NCBI RefSeq assembly: GCF_030272615.1
Contig: NC_081415.1
Location: forward strand, 235,907,803-235,971,802
Direction: 5' to 3'
Source: Cryptomeria japonica
Lineage: Eukaryota > Streptophyta > Pinopsida > Cupressales > Cupressaceae
Length of the DNA: 64,000 bases
Shown: positions 21,837 through 32,930 of the stretch, one piece after another
Position numbering within the stretch: position 1 is the first letter of the stretch
Layout: every line of letters starts with the position of its first letter
Made by a program: the position numbers and the translations under genes
The notes under the pieces: generated by a model
Database searches by the model: none
What the model was told of the DNA's origin: nothing
Seen by the model: the letters and a program-made list of their open reading frames with translations, nothing else

Positions 21837-23180
21837 AGTAGCATATCTCTCACATTGCGATGCTTGCTCACCTTGACTAGATTGTGAAAATTCAAGTGCC
21901 CAATTCTTTTGTGTCATAACCATCCTTCCTCTACCTGTCCCTCTAACGTCATAAAATTGTGACCTTGCAATTTTCAACTGCATTTGAGTCTTCACATTGG
22001 CGAAGCGAATCCCTAAGCCTGATTGGAGACCCAAGACATGCTCGCACCTCCCGAAACATGCATTTCCTTGCATCCTGAACTTTCCTCCTACACTTCTTGT
22101 CCTGAATTAGGGCAGGATAGGGGCATGGCACCCTTGTCCTTGCCCTATTTTGGGCTCCCTCCACTTAAGTTCTGCATTGGGCTTGTCAATGACAAGCGAG
22201 AAAAAGGTTTTCTATGTCGGCCTGAGACGGAAAATCAGTTACAAACCCTAATTGGCAAGTATATAAGAAGCATTTTCCCCTCTCATTTGCATAAGTCAAC
22301 AAGTTCAATCAAGCGAATAAGTTCAATAAGTGAAGGAGTTCAATAAGTTCAAGAAGCAAAATCAAGCATTCAAGCATTGAGCATTTCAAGTCTCCTTTCA
22401 AGTCTAGGTGTTGAATTCAAGTCAAGGATTCAACAATTAAAGAGGAGATCCCTATCATCATTCAAAGCATTCAATTCTACATATCCTTTCAAACAACTCT
22501 ATCAACATTTCAATTGCATCCTCTCTTGAGGTGAATTCTATTTCAGTCATTTACTTTCGTTTACTTGCAAGTACTTTTCATCATTTGGTTAATTCCTAAA
22601 CTGGGGTTTAACCTAAAGGCAAACCCCCAATCCCAACAACATTTCCTCTCTTTTATGTGTGTAGGTTGCAAGTGCGCAACTGTATTTGCAGGTTTAAGTT
22701 TCATTTTCAGAGACGGAAAAACCTTTTTTGGCACGCAAATTTTTCAGAGGACCAAGTACACTTTCAACACGGTCCCAACAAATTTCACTCAAATTTAAAG
22801 GGGAGCTTCGGTATTTTACTGTTGATTCTAGGTGCATAGCTTCATCTCGCATTTCTATCTCAAGTTATAATTATTTCTTTTCTATCTTTACACTTAGTCT
22901 CAATTTACTTAATTCATCCTATCCATTCTAAAAGAGGGGTTACTTTTACTTTCCAAATTCATTGTCAATTCACTTAGCATTCAATCTCTTTCCATTGATA
23001 TTGGATCTAGTGAATTCAACCCCCCTCTTTTAAATGTAATGTGTGAAATAGGTTGAAGAGGATCCTTTGTGAAACTTGCACTCCTTTCTCGAGGAGGATA
23101 AAGCTTTCTACTTGATCTCCTTGTCATCCCTTTTTCTCTGGATTACAGTCCCATAAGATAAATATTGTCATAACCATAAG
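21837..23180. other. LTR-like and unassigned retroelement sequence
   Basis: The right half has a TATA-like AGTATATAAGAAG near 22257 on the plus strand, short AAGTTCAA/CAAGTTC repeats (22285-22440) and a splice-like TTTTATGTGTGTAGG, so it may be a plus-strand LTR or leader. On the minus strand 21850-22073 has a gag-like run (QSSQGEQASQCERYAT) that was not identified. The phrase ATGGCACCCTTGTCCT near 22126 has a relative at 56067. The last 35 bases directly precede the solo LTR and belong to the sequence that carries its target duplication. No intact gene. Confidence 0.35.
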
Positions 23181-23944
23181 TGTAGACACCTAAAATTGTC
23201 ATGTCTAATTGAATAAATATTTTATTTATTTAATTACTTTAGCCTAATTCTTCTATTAATTAAATAAATCTTTATTTATTTATCCTCTTCTAGCCTTATT
23301 TCTCATTTAAATAAATACTTTTATTTATTTAAATTGCCTTTTCCTAAATTAAATAAATACTTTTATTTATTTAATTGATCTCACTTCTTCTATTAATTAA
23401 ATGAATCTTTATTTATTTAATTAATTCATTAACCTTTTCTACCTATGACACATGTCATTCATCTCTTAATTCATACACTACCTACCCTTTCATTATTTTA
23501 TTATTTCTTTTGCCTACCCTCTAATCATAGCTGACCTCTTTTACACCTCTCAATCTTATCCCTCCATTTCTTATAGTATCTTATATATAAGGAGATGCTT
23601 CCTTCATTATCAAACCCTCACTATGCACTCAGCCCCAACTACGCTTTCGAACTTGCATATGCAATCAAGCCTACTTGCAACCACATTTCAGTTCTTTGTT
23701 GAGCTCTTGTGCACATATAAAATCCGAGAGCAAATATATCAAGCAAGATCAATGGAGATAGGAAGAATGGAGATCCAAACCCTATTGGACATGTGATGGT
23801 ATAATCTTTGTGATTTCATTTGATTTGCATTGTCTTAGGTAATCTTCATATGTTATGGTGGATCTTTGTTGTTGTTAGGCTAGGGTTTTGTGGTTGAATT
23901 CATTTAGTCTTTCAATATTGTTGTTTCCATTTTCACCATAAACA
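23181..23944 (+). mobile_element. Solo LTR of the Tat-type gypsy family
   Basis: A 764-bp LTR with ends TGTAGACACC and ...TAAACA, flanked by the perfect 5-bp duplication ATAAG at 23176-23180 and 23945-23949. It is the reverse complement homologue of 21063-21836. No internal region remains, so it arose by recombination between the two LTRs of a former full element. A TATATATAA-like TATA element lies near 23581 and the AT palindrome modules at 23210-23420. It interrupts older sequence that includes the truncated copia element to its right. Confidence 0.92.
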
Positions 23945-23949
23945 ATAAG

Positions 23950-24700
23950 TACTTGTGATATCTTTTAGATTGGAAATATTTCCCTTGGTTCTTTTATCTG
24001 CTACAACCAACTTCCCCAATTTTCTTTTTATTTCACAACCTTGATCATTAAACAACACATTGCAACCATTATCACAAATTTGGCTAACACTTAGGAGATT
24101 ATGTTTTAGACCTTCAACAAATTATACATCATGAATAGGAATATTTTCATTCAACAATAGAGATCCCACACCTTTTATCTGTCTAAAGGAATCATCACCA
24201 AAACTCACAGAACCACCTTCATAACTATCCAATTTAGTAAATTTCTTCCTATCACCAGTCATGTGGTTTGAACAACCACTATCTATCACCCATAAATCTT
24301 TCTTTTCTATATGAAAGGTAGCTCGAACAAATAAAGACTCACCAATATTTTTCATCACCTTTGGTTTCCAAACCTTGTTTGCCTTTGTATTAGATTTTTG
24401 AAATTGCACACCCTTCTCAGGATCAACAATATGCTTCTCATTTTGCTTTCTAGCTATATGCCTACAACCTTTCCTCACATAACCAATGTTATTGCAGTTG
24501 AAACATTTGAGATTGTTCATTCTATAAAAATAATTTCCAAAATCCAATCTACAATACCTTCTCAAATCAATTTTGCAGTCATTCATTCTATGTCCAAATT
24601 GATTACAATAGAAGCAATGACCAAAAAATATGAGTTAAACCTAAAAGGAAACCTTTTACAAGAAAATGATGAACTTTTGAACATGTTCATTTGACCTCTT
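23950..24700 (-). pseudogene. Truncated copia: zinc knuckles, protease, pre-integrase
   Basis: Two zinc knuckles in a row (FYCNQFGHRMNDC near 24580-24620 and CFNCNNIGYVRKGC near 24475-24515, whose H is replaced by Y) precede a protease active site WVIDSGCSNHMTGD near 24250-24290. The pre-integrase block follows (VEGLKHNLLSVSQICDNG near 24060-24115), after a stop near 24121. The frame ends where the solo LTR has inserted. Confidence 0.82.
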
Positions 24701-26177
24701 GCATGCATTTGTCCTTTTGAAAGAGGATTTCTTATTAGACTTTGAAGGATTTTGAGAAGTTTTGTTGTCCTTTACTTGATTGTCTAAATCCGCACCTTTG
24801 CTTTCAGGTTTGAATATGTCATGCAGTGATTTATTATCACTGGTATTTGAATTGTGCCCAACTTAAAAACCTAGACCAATACCATTATTGGATCTTCTTT
24901 GTTTTCTCAATATGTCTTTTAATCTAGTGTTTTCATATTTTTCTAGTTTCTTTCTAAACTTTACAATTACAACCTTCAATTTTTTACACTATCCATCCTT
25001 GGATGTTAGATCAGACTTTGTTACTTCTACCATTTTCTTTTTCTCTTCAAGTTTTAGTTTCAAATCAGCAACCAATTGTTCCATAGTTTTGGTTTTGTTG
25101 ATCAGGCTCTCCTCTATCAAAGCTTGGTCATTTTCAATGCTTTCCTCCTTCTTTAATCTTTTAATCTCTTTGAGTGCACACAACAATTCACTCTCAAGGT
25201 CAACATACACCATCTTTGTTCACTATCCATTCCATATACAACATCTTGACCCACATTAGTACTTTCAATTGCCATAAACAAAACCTCACATTTCCCAATT
25301 GCAGAATTTTGAAAGTCACTATTAAAAACATCTACAAATAAACTCTTTTTCTTTTTGGAGAAATTTTTTCTTCTATTGTAAAAGATCTTCTTTTTACCTT
25401 GTCTATCATTGTTGTCTCTATCATCATTGGAATCACCATAAGGGCATTTGGCTGCAAAGTGTCCAATTCTCTCACAATTAAAAACAGTTGAAAGGAAGTT
25501 TACCCTTGTACTTTCCTAAACCCTTCTTTAGTTTTCTTGCAAGATGAGATTTTATAACTTCAAAATCTTCAAAATTTGAAGGTGCCTTACTTTTTTTATC
25601 ATCCTTGAATGTTGCCTCTCTACTTAAGGATTCTTCTTTACATGTCCTCATTTCATGTGTTGTAAGTGCACCATGCAGATCATCTATGGAATACTTATCT
25701 ATGTCTCTTGCTTCTTCTATTGCAGATATTTTAGAGTCAAATCTGGTTGGCAAAGATCTTAAAACCATCTTTACAACAATCTTGTCTTCCATTTCTTCTC
25801 CAAGTCCATGAATTGCATTCACTATTTCATCAATTCTAAGAATATAATCTACAACTTTTTCTTCACTCGTCTTTAATTCCTCAAACTTTTATCTAAGACT
25901 TTAGATCTTGGCTTGATTTACAATGCATAACTTTGACAAAAAACATCTTTTGATAGTCCACAGAGTGTGGCATACTTTTCTCTTGCATCAGTTTCATACT
26001 ATCTTTTACCATCAATATCAGTAGGTATAGTGTCAGGAATACTATAACCATTTCAATTGAACACCAAACATCTACTCCTTGGGAGACCAAATAGGTTTGC
26101 ATTCTCACTTTCCAAAAGGCACGATCATTTCCATCAAACAAGGGGTCTTTAACAACTAAATACCCTTCTTGTGCCAT
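24701..26177 (-). pseudogene. Truncated copia gag
   Basis: Starts at the ATG at 26177, 63 bases after the primer binding site, with DPLFDGNDRAFWKVRMQTYL. The LRSLPTRFDSKISAIEE block lies near 25740 and another zinc knuckle (CERIGHFAAKC) near 25445-25490 in a shifted frame. A charged coiled-coil segment (LKEIKRLKKEESIEN) is at 24989-25213. Stops and shifts separate the pieces. Counting all sites the element had three zinc knuckles, more than the single knuckle of the younger copia element. Confidence 0.78.
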
Positions 26178-26239
26178 GACTAATAGTATTCCACTATTAG
26201 GACTAACCTTGGGCTATTAAACCTCTACAAGGAACCTAT

Positions 26240-26251
26240 GCCCTAACACCA
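26240..26251 (-). promoter_or_regulatory. Decayed primer binding site
   Basis: On the minus strand it reads TGGTGTTAGGGC, which differs from the initiator-Met complement TGGTATCAGAGC at three positions, all transitions. Two bases separate it from the LTR edge at 26254. Confidence 0.65.
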
Positions 26252-26253
26252 CG

Positions 26254-28012
26254 TGTTGGAATACTAAGATCACTAAGAGGGGGGAGGGGGTGAATCAATG
26301 ATCCATATAAACAAAAAGAATCTTAACCAATAATTTTTTTAATACAATGATATTAACATTTGCAATAGATCATATAACAGTATCAACAACATTTGATAAA
26401 ATAATCAAGAGACTGAAAACACAAATTCAACACCATCACACCAATATTTGAGTGGAAAACCATTAAAGGGTGAAAAACTAATATGAATAAGTTTTATTAG
26501 GCCTCACTGGAAAAATACACCGGTTACAAATTAGGAGCACCAACTCCAAGCCTCACTGGCTAAATTCAGGACACCTATCCTAGGAGCACCAACCCCTTGC
26601 AATTTTGGAGCACCAACTCCAAAGTGAAGAAACACCCACTCCTTACACATTCACAAAATGCACATCTCAAAGGATTACTCTGTTTTCATATAAAACATCT
26701 GATATACTACCATCCTTCAAATCATTCATATTCAAATTATCTCATAAATCAAGTCTATGTTCTACAATATTTACAATGACAAATTGTCCTTCAAGAATAC
26801 TTTACTATCACTATTTTGCCACAAAATCTTTATCTTCTTAACAAACTTTGCAACTAATCAAACAATGTAAAAACATACAATGCTCGACTGGAAAAAAACA
26901 AACACCCTACTCACTATTATTATCAAACCCTCACTTACTGTTTCTATGAAAGCTCCACTTACTGTATCAAATAATAAAACAAATCAGAAACAATATTGAC
27001 AATGCTAGCTTATGCAAATTACTTCTCTTTTGATCATATTCATTGATCAACTATCTTCCCATTCTCTTTGAATCACTCTGATTTTCATAATCAATATCTA
27101 CAACAGTCATTTAAACATAACATTTTGTTTCATAAAAGAACATTCATTATGTTCCTCACATACAACTCTCTTCGTCCACCTTTTTCTCATACAAATCTAA
27201 ACTCTACATCAAGTTTTTTGTCGAAAAATGAAAAAAAAGAACAATTATAGAACTGTTGGTTTTGAAGAAGAGAATAGTCATAGAAAATTGTCGACTACAA
27301 AATACTTAACCATTAAAATATTAAAACCGTTGTTATAAAACTTGAGCATTAATATCAACTAAGCATAATCATCTACAAAGATCTTTGATAATAAATTATT
27401 ATCATTTGTTAAGACACTAAACTTCTGCAATTATATTGATAGATGTTTGCTATTGTTTATCCTGCCACCCAAGCTACAAGAGATGGAAACTTCATTGTGT
27501 TTTGTACAAAAAAAATCTGTTATAAAGGTATGATGTGCAACATCACAATTAATCCACTTTCAAACCATAACTCCTCAGTCTATAACAACATTAAAGCTAA
27601 TTGCAGATTCAGATCTCTATCAGTGTGATGAGAGCACATAAAACTATTAGTATAGAATCTAGACAACATTCACAAACTGTTCATCATGCTCATGTGCTTT
27701 ACAAATGATTGAGCATTGATATTGTCAGAAGATGACAACTGGAAAGATGATAATCACAATACACTTCACTATCTCAAACACAAACACAACATACACCATG
27801 AGATCATATAATCAAGCTGTCATAATTTATCGATGCAATCAAAATGAACAAAAATGAAGTGCTTTCAACATGTATTCATGTCTTTTCTTTTCCACCTTGT
27901 AACATCAACAACAAACTCATATTGTCATGTTTTTAAACTTATGTTGTCACTTACATACCTTGTTTTACAAGCACACTTATTGACATCAATGGAAAACATG
28001 CCAAAGCCAACA
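26254..28012 (-). repeat. 5' LTR of the truncated copia element
   Basis: About 1,759 bp, TGTTGGAATACT...GCCAACA on the plus strand, next to a primer binding site and gag. Near its left edge GAGGGGGG...GTGAATCA resembles the same place in the copia LTR at 11653-12713, and its right edge (TTGACATCAATGG...CCAACA) resembles that LTR too, so the two families are related. The last 57 bases lie inside the 123-bp segment that is repeated at 48351. The partner LTR is absent, so the right boundary rests on similarity only. Confidence 0.7.
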
Positions 28013-28078
28013 TGTGTACAAACTGGAGATTGGGTGCATTGAACAAAGATTAAGAGAAGACCTTGATGAGTCTTGATA
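27956..28078 (+). repeat. Left copy of 123-bp flanking direct repeat
   Basis: Starts TACCTTGTTTTACAAGC and ends GATGAGTCTTGATA, directly abutting the TG start of the 20-kb gypsy element. The right copy, 48351-48473, directly abuts the CA end of that element and has the same length with five substitutions. The left copy spans the edge of the truncated copia LTR plus 66 bases of its flank. Confidence 0.9.
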
Positions 28079-28627
28079 TGTCACGAACCCTATTTATCCA
28101 TAATTATTTAATTAGGAAAATAATGTTTTCTTTTCGCAAATGAAATGAAATTGAAATGGAAATGGAAAATTTTAGAGGAATTAGATGATAATGTGAACGA
28201 AATTCAAATGCAAAGAAATGATTTATATTATTTCCTGTAAGTGAAATTGAATGATTTGTATTATTTTTATTATTAGGGATTGTCATTGCTAATGAGCAAT
28301 TGAGTGCAAGTGAATGCAGGAACAGGTGAACGCAGATGAAGGCGAGAACAGGGTTCAGGTAGAGTTGTCTTAGCTCATGGACTTCGCTAGAATAAATGGA
28401 ATCTCACACACCACTTTAGAATACTTATGTGTGCATTTGATACATAAATGGAGTTTTTGATAGAATTAGACTAAAAATTACATTAGTGATTGTGAAATAT
28501 TATGCTTTATTGCTAAAAGAGATGTAATTTGTTAATGATTTAAAAACGAATATTGACCCTATGTTTATATGTTCTTTTTATGCAAATATGTGTGAATAGG
28601 TGAAACAATATATTAATTAGTTTACTA

Positions 28628-28758
<131 letters not shown>

Positions 28759-28870
28759 TTATATATGTATATGAGTTCGAATAACAATTCGATCATATGC
28801 ATGTGTATACCTATGTAATTATGATATATAAAAACATATTTGATTATTTTTGCTTTGTGAAATTTCATTT

Positions 28871-29681
28871 TGTTGGTAAACTGATTTGTTGCTTTAAGAA
28901 ACTTTCTTGAAAAAATCTGTTTTGCCCTGTAATTAGCAACAAAGCGTTCACAACAGTTGAAGAATCACAAAAAAAAAGAAAAAAAGAATGGTAATTCTTC
29001 TCTGCGTTTGAGAGGGGCAGCTCCCTCGTAAAATGGGGGTATTTGGATTTTTTAAAGATTTTAAAGAACGAACAATAAAGAAAGATTGAACGCCATACAA
29101 GGTATGAATCTAGATTAAAATAAATTCCATATAATCAAGTTTGAGATACCACAACTTGAAATAATCTTCTTCACATTCAATGTTAAAGGGAAAGCATTAG
29201 ATAATCATCAATTAAACATAAGAACATTGATAATAACCCATGAGAATAAGTTAAACACACATCCAAATTGATCTCTATTGCTTAATTGCTTGAATAATAC
29301 TATCCAAGTCTCTCATACAAAGCTTGTGAAAAAGTGGAATCCCCCCTTCCCCTTGAATAATAATGAGGTATATATAGGTGAAGTGATAACCACCTGAGGT
29401 ACCTACCCTAACCACCTTTATAACTACTTGAAATAACTTCCTCAACTACTTGAAATAACTTCCTCAACTACTTGAAAAATAACTATTTAGAATAACTACC
29501 CAAAATGAGAACTTAGGATAACTACCTCATATGAAAAGAGCCAAGATTATCCTTTATTACAATAAAGAAATAGAGATGAGAGAAAGGAAACTCGATCATG
29601 AGAGTTATTTACAAAGAAAGACAAAAACATGATGCGAGTAACACAACAAAAATGAAGACTATACAAAATGCATCCTTGCAC
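28871..29681 (-). other. 3' noncoding part of the 6.3-kb insertion
   Basis: No gene seen. A block near 29005-29045 reads GAGAGGGGCAGCTCCCTCGTAAAATGGGGG on the plus strand, the GC-richest part here, with an inverted pair GAGGG/CCCTC. Three near-identical repeats of ACTACTTGAAATAACTTCCTCA lie near 29421-29477. Confidence 0.45.
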
Positions 29682-31406
29682 TTATTCTAAGCTAACTCCT
29701 TGTGTTGCCAATGAGGCTGTTGCTTCTGTAGGCACATTATGTTGTCCAGGTCCTTTGTCTCTGAAGATTCTGAAAAGTCGGATGGCTGAAGTGACAGATT
29801 TTCCTTTGGGAATTAGGATGTTGGCTATCCTCATTTTCCATGTCTTCAAGTTTCTATGAATGCCACTTAGTTCTGTCACCATGCTGAGTATCTGAGACAT
29901 AGAGATTCTCAAGGAAGAGTAAATATCAATCAATTTTTCCATGGTATTTTCATTGAAGTTTGTCCTATTAAAAAGCTGTTGATCTACCATGTTCTGGAAG
30001 CTATTCTGTAACACCTGCAAATCTTCCATCAATGTCACATCTGGGAGAAGAGTAGTGAGTTGTCCTTGGAGTTTGGTACACACTTGATCACATAAAAGCA
30101 TGAGCTTTTCTAATTCTGATGAAACTTGGTCTATGATCACTAGTTTCCAGTTAATGCTTTCTATCCATATTTCTAGATAATCTTTTTCATTACTAGGCAG
30201 GATTTTCTCAGTTGCAAGGGTGTCCATTCCAATTTCTATCATTTGTTTGAAATCATTCACAATTTTCTTCCAAGCTATTTCCTCTTTCTTGACATTCTTC
30301 AAGTCTTTCTCAATAGTATTTTTCTTTATTACGGCCTCATCATGGATAGATTTTGCTTGGACTAGGAAATCACATGCAAGAGTTTTGACCTTTTCTACCC
30401 AACCTTCAATTACCTTTCCATAGGCTTGGTACTTTTGAAGATTATCCATAACATTCCTTTCAATTACTCCTTCTGGTGTTAATATAATTGGCTGGCGATC
30501 TACACTTAGTGGCATAGTGGAGGTATCAACTACGGATTTCAAGTAAGAAGACAAAGTGTGCACTTGTTGTTTCAATTGATCCTTGGATTGCTTATCCTTT
30601 TCACTTCTCTCCACCATTCTGGCTGCCATCACATTAAAGTTTTGAATATTAGACTCATGAGAAGAAGGTCCCATATCAATCTTTGTCACAACAAAGTCCG
30701 CAGAGGTGGCCTCATTTGTATCTTTCTCAGATATGGGTTGAGCAATCTCTAAGCACATATTCCCTGAATTTGGATCAGTCTTTATTCTTGAGGATACTTT
30801 GAGTTTCTTCAGTTTTTCAGCTCTTCCAAAGAGATCAGATATGCTACTAAATTCAAGTACCACTAGCTTTTCTACCTTCCTCTTCTTCAGTAGACTTTGT
30901 TCTAACCATGGGAAAGAAGAATTTTCTATAGACTCTTGGATGATTTCTTGTCTTGCTACCATTGTTGTTGTCACCTCTCTGATTTCTTCAAATTGATCGC
31001 TTGGATTGCTTGGAAATGATGAATCCATGACTAAAGTATTTTGTTGTACTTCTTGTCGTGGGGATTCAATAGGAACTGAGGGAGATATGGAATGCATTCC
31101 ATCATCAAATCTCGTGTCATCCAAGAATTCCACTGGAACTTGATCCTTTTCTTGATTCGCTATGCCTTTTGCTCTAGATTTCTTTCTCTTTTGTCGAGGT
31201 TCATCACCACATGTGTTCTGAAGATTGTTCCTCCTTAGAGGGTCTTCATCTCCATCACTTCCTTGAGTATTTTGGTAAGAAGGAGTATCCCTAGCTGGAG
31301 TATGAGAAGAATGCATTGACGTAGAGCTCTCAAGCTGATTTCCTTTCCTTCTTGGAGTTTCCTTTATTGGCCTGGTAGCAGTCATTTGAGTAATCTTCTT
31401 CTTAAT
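29682..31406 (-). CDS. Large unknown protein, C-terminal half
   Basis: Product not recognised. This half is open from the UAG at 31407-31409 to 29682, about 575 codons, with a first ATG at 31385 (567 residues). It begins with a basic, serine- and threonine-rich stretch and holds a strong nuclear-localisation-like cluster RQKRKKSRAK at residues 63-72. From about residue 180 it is helical and charged with coiled-coil character (KKNTIEKDLKNVKKEEIAWK, then LEKLMLLCDQVCTKLQ), ending near GHIRNLK-type helices and a short GQHNVPTEAT tail. No protease, RT or nuclease motif was seen. It shares the frame with the upstream half. It could be the second part of a single gag-like or structural protein, reached by UAG readthrough, or a stop mutation may have split one gene. 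Confidence 0.6.
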   Translation of the reverse strand: MKKKITQMTATRPIKETPRRKGNQLESSTSMHSSHTPARDTPSYQNTQGSDGDEDPLRRNNLQNTCGDEPRQKRKKSRAKGIANQEKDQVPVEFLDDTRFDDGMHSISPSVPIESPRQEVQQNTLVMDSSFPSNPSDQFEEIREVTTTMVARQEIIQESIENSSFPWLEQSLLKKRKVEKLVVLEFSSISDLFGRAEKLKKLKVSSRIKTDPNSGNMCLEIAQPISEKDTNEATSADFVVTKIDMGPSSHESNIQNFNVMAARMVERSEKDKQSKDQLKQQVHTLSSYLKSVVDTSTMPLSVDRQPIILTPEGVIERNVMDNLQKYQAYGKVIEGWVEKVKTLACDFLVQAKSIHDEAVIKKNTIEKDLKNVKKEEIAWKKIVNDFKQMIEIGMDTLATEKILPSNEKDYLEIWIESINWKLVIIDQVSSELEKLMLLCDQVCTKLQGQLTTLLPDVTLMEDLQVLQNSFQNMVDQQLFNRTNFNENTMEKLIDIYSSLRISMSQILSMVTELSGIHRNLKTWKMRIANILIPKGKSVTSAIRLFRIFRDKGPGQHNVPTEATASLATQGVSLE

Positions 31407-31409
31407 CTA

Positions 31410-32930
31410 GGCTTCAGAATTCTTGATTACAAAACTTGTTCTTTCTATGACATCTCTCATTTCCGGATCTGCCCAATTCAAACTGGGAAGTGGCTGGGAT
31501 TGAACTTGCTCAAAATAGATAGGATCAATCAAATCAGATCCATCATCTTCAATGCCTTCTATGGTCCAATCCATCTTGAAATCTTTCATTTTCTTCAAAG
31601 TTAACCTTGTCCAATCTCTTTTTCTAACCTCGAACTCATCTTCGCAATCCTCCCAAAAGTCTTCAAGATTAGGAAAATGAAAATAGCCAAGACCTAACTT
31701 TAAGCTGTTCTTGACATAATCCTTGCTATCAAAAGGGAACCTCATCTGGTATGGATACAAGTTGATCTTAGATAAATCTTTTTTTGCCTCATCTGCTCTT
31801 GAACTTGACTCACATCTATAGTGCCCGAGACAAATAGGAAAGGCTACCCCTTTATTCTTTCTATCTCTACATTTCTTTTGAACTGAAACCAATTGCCGAC
31901 AAAGCTCAACTAAAATGAGCTTATCATCAACATATCTGGGTAACTTGTGTGGATAACCTTCAAATCCTCCTACTCGAAGATAGGTAAATCTCAAAAACTG
32001 GATGAAGAAACTTCCATATTTCTTTATCAATTTAGCGGCTTCCTTTGATATTCTGGTGGCAATGTCTCCTTGTAATAACCTTACTTCCCACATTGTGAAA
32101 GCATCATTCACCCGCCTGAAATACACAAAGCTTTCCTCAAGTTGCAATTGCTTGTAATAATGGTAAACTTGAGTTTCTTGATTCGGGACACCATTAGTAC
32201 TTAACCCTGGCCATGACCTCAAATTAGCAATAGCATATATCAAGTAAGAGATCATATGGAAGCGTTGACTTGTTTTGAAGTGCACTAACTGGTCATGTAT
32301 GCAGTTGCTGATGAAATGGCCCCAATCAATGAATTGCTTACTGGCAGAGATGACTGTTATGAAGAGGTACATCCACATTTCGAACTCAGTGGAATCAGGA
32401 CTTCCTGTCACTCTATGGAGTAAGATAATCAAGTAACAAATTTCTTTGATGAAAAGAGAATGATGGAGTGTTTTTGGAAGCTGAGACTGTCCTCCTCGTG
32501 GTGCAACCATCCATTCTTTAGCCAGATTGTTGAGGCATTTGCTTCTATTATCGCTGAAGTATTTGTAAGCTTTTTGCTTATCAATGTGAGTGAACTTTTC
32601 CTTATATGGCAAACGAAGAATAATAGCTATTGAAATTCCATCAAGTTTGGCCATTAAGGATCCATCTGCAGCTCTTATCTCTCTTGCATCTGGATTATAT
32701 CTTTTTGAGCATTCTATCATCAAATCTGTACATTGAATTGCTATGGGAAAACATGCTGCTTCAATCAAGCCGCTTCCTGCCACTCTACAGGACAACTTTG
32801 ATCTGTCACCTTCCATGAAGAACTTTTTGATTTCCTGCAAATTAATATGCCCAATCTTGGTATCATGAACCTCCGGAAACGTGGTGTTGATCATCGGGGC
32901 ATACTCATACTCCTGAGCCTTGTACTTCAT
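31410..32930 (-). CDS. Large unknown protein, N-terminal half
   Basis: Product not recognised. A 507-residue frame starting at the ATG at 32930 (MKYKAQEYEYAPMINTTF) and stopping at the UAG 31407-31409. It looks globular and alpha-helical with well-spread aromatic residues: KKFFMEGDRSKLSCRVAGSG near residues 35-55, LIILLHRVTGSPDSTEFEMW near 168-187, and a hydrophobic run MWMYLFITVISASKQF near 186-201. The C-terminal 80 residues are acidic. In shape and context it resembles plant transposon-associated proteins with no pol, but no diagnostic motif could be matched. The frame is long and unbroken in a region where most coding sequence is heavily mutated, which suggests the insertion is young or the protein is constrained. 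Confidence 0.65.

Larger units (their letters stand above)
23945..28012 (-). mobile_element. Older truncated Ty1/copia element
   Basis: A minus-strand copia element with its 5' LTR at 26254-28012, a decayed primer binding site, gag and the start of protease and the pre-integrase region. Coding similarity ends near 23945, where the solo LTR sits, and is not found on its far side, so integrase, RT and the 3' LTR are missing. It is more decayed than the copia element at 11653-18344, with stops and shifts throughout. Confidence 0.82.
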
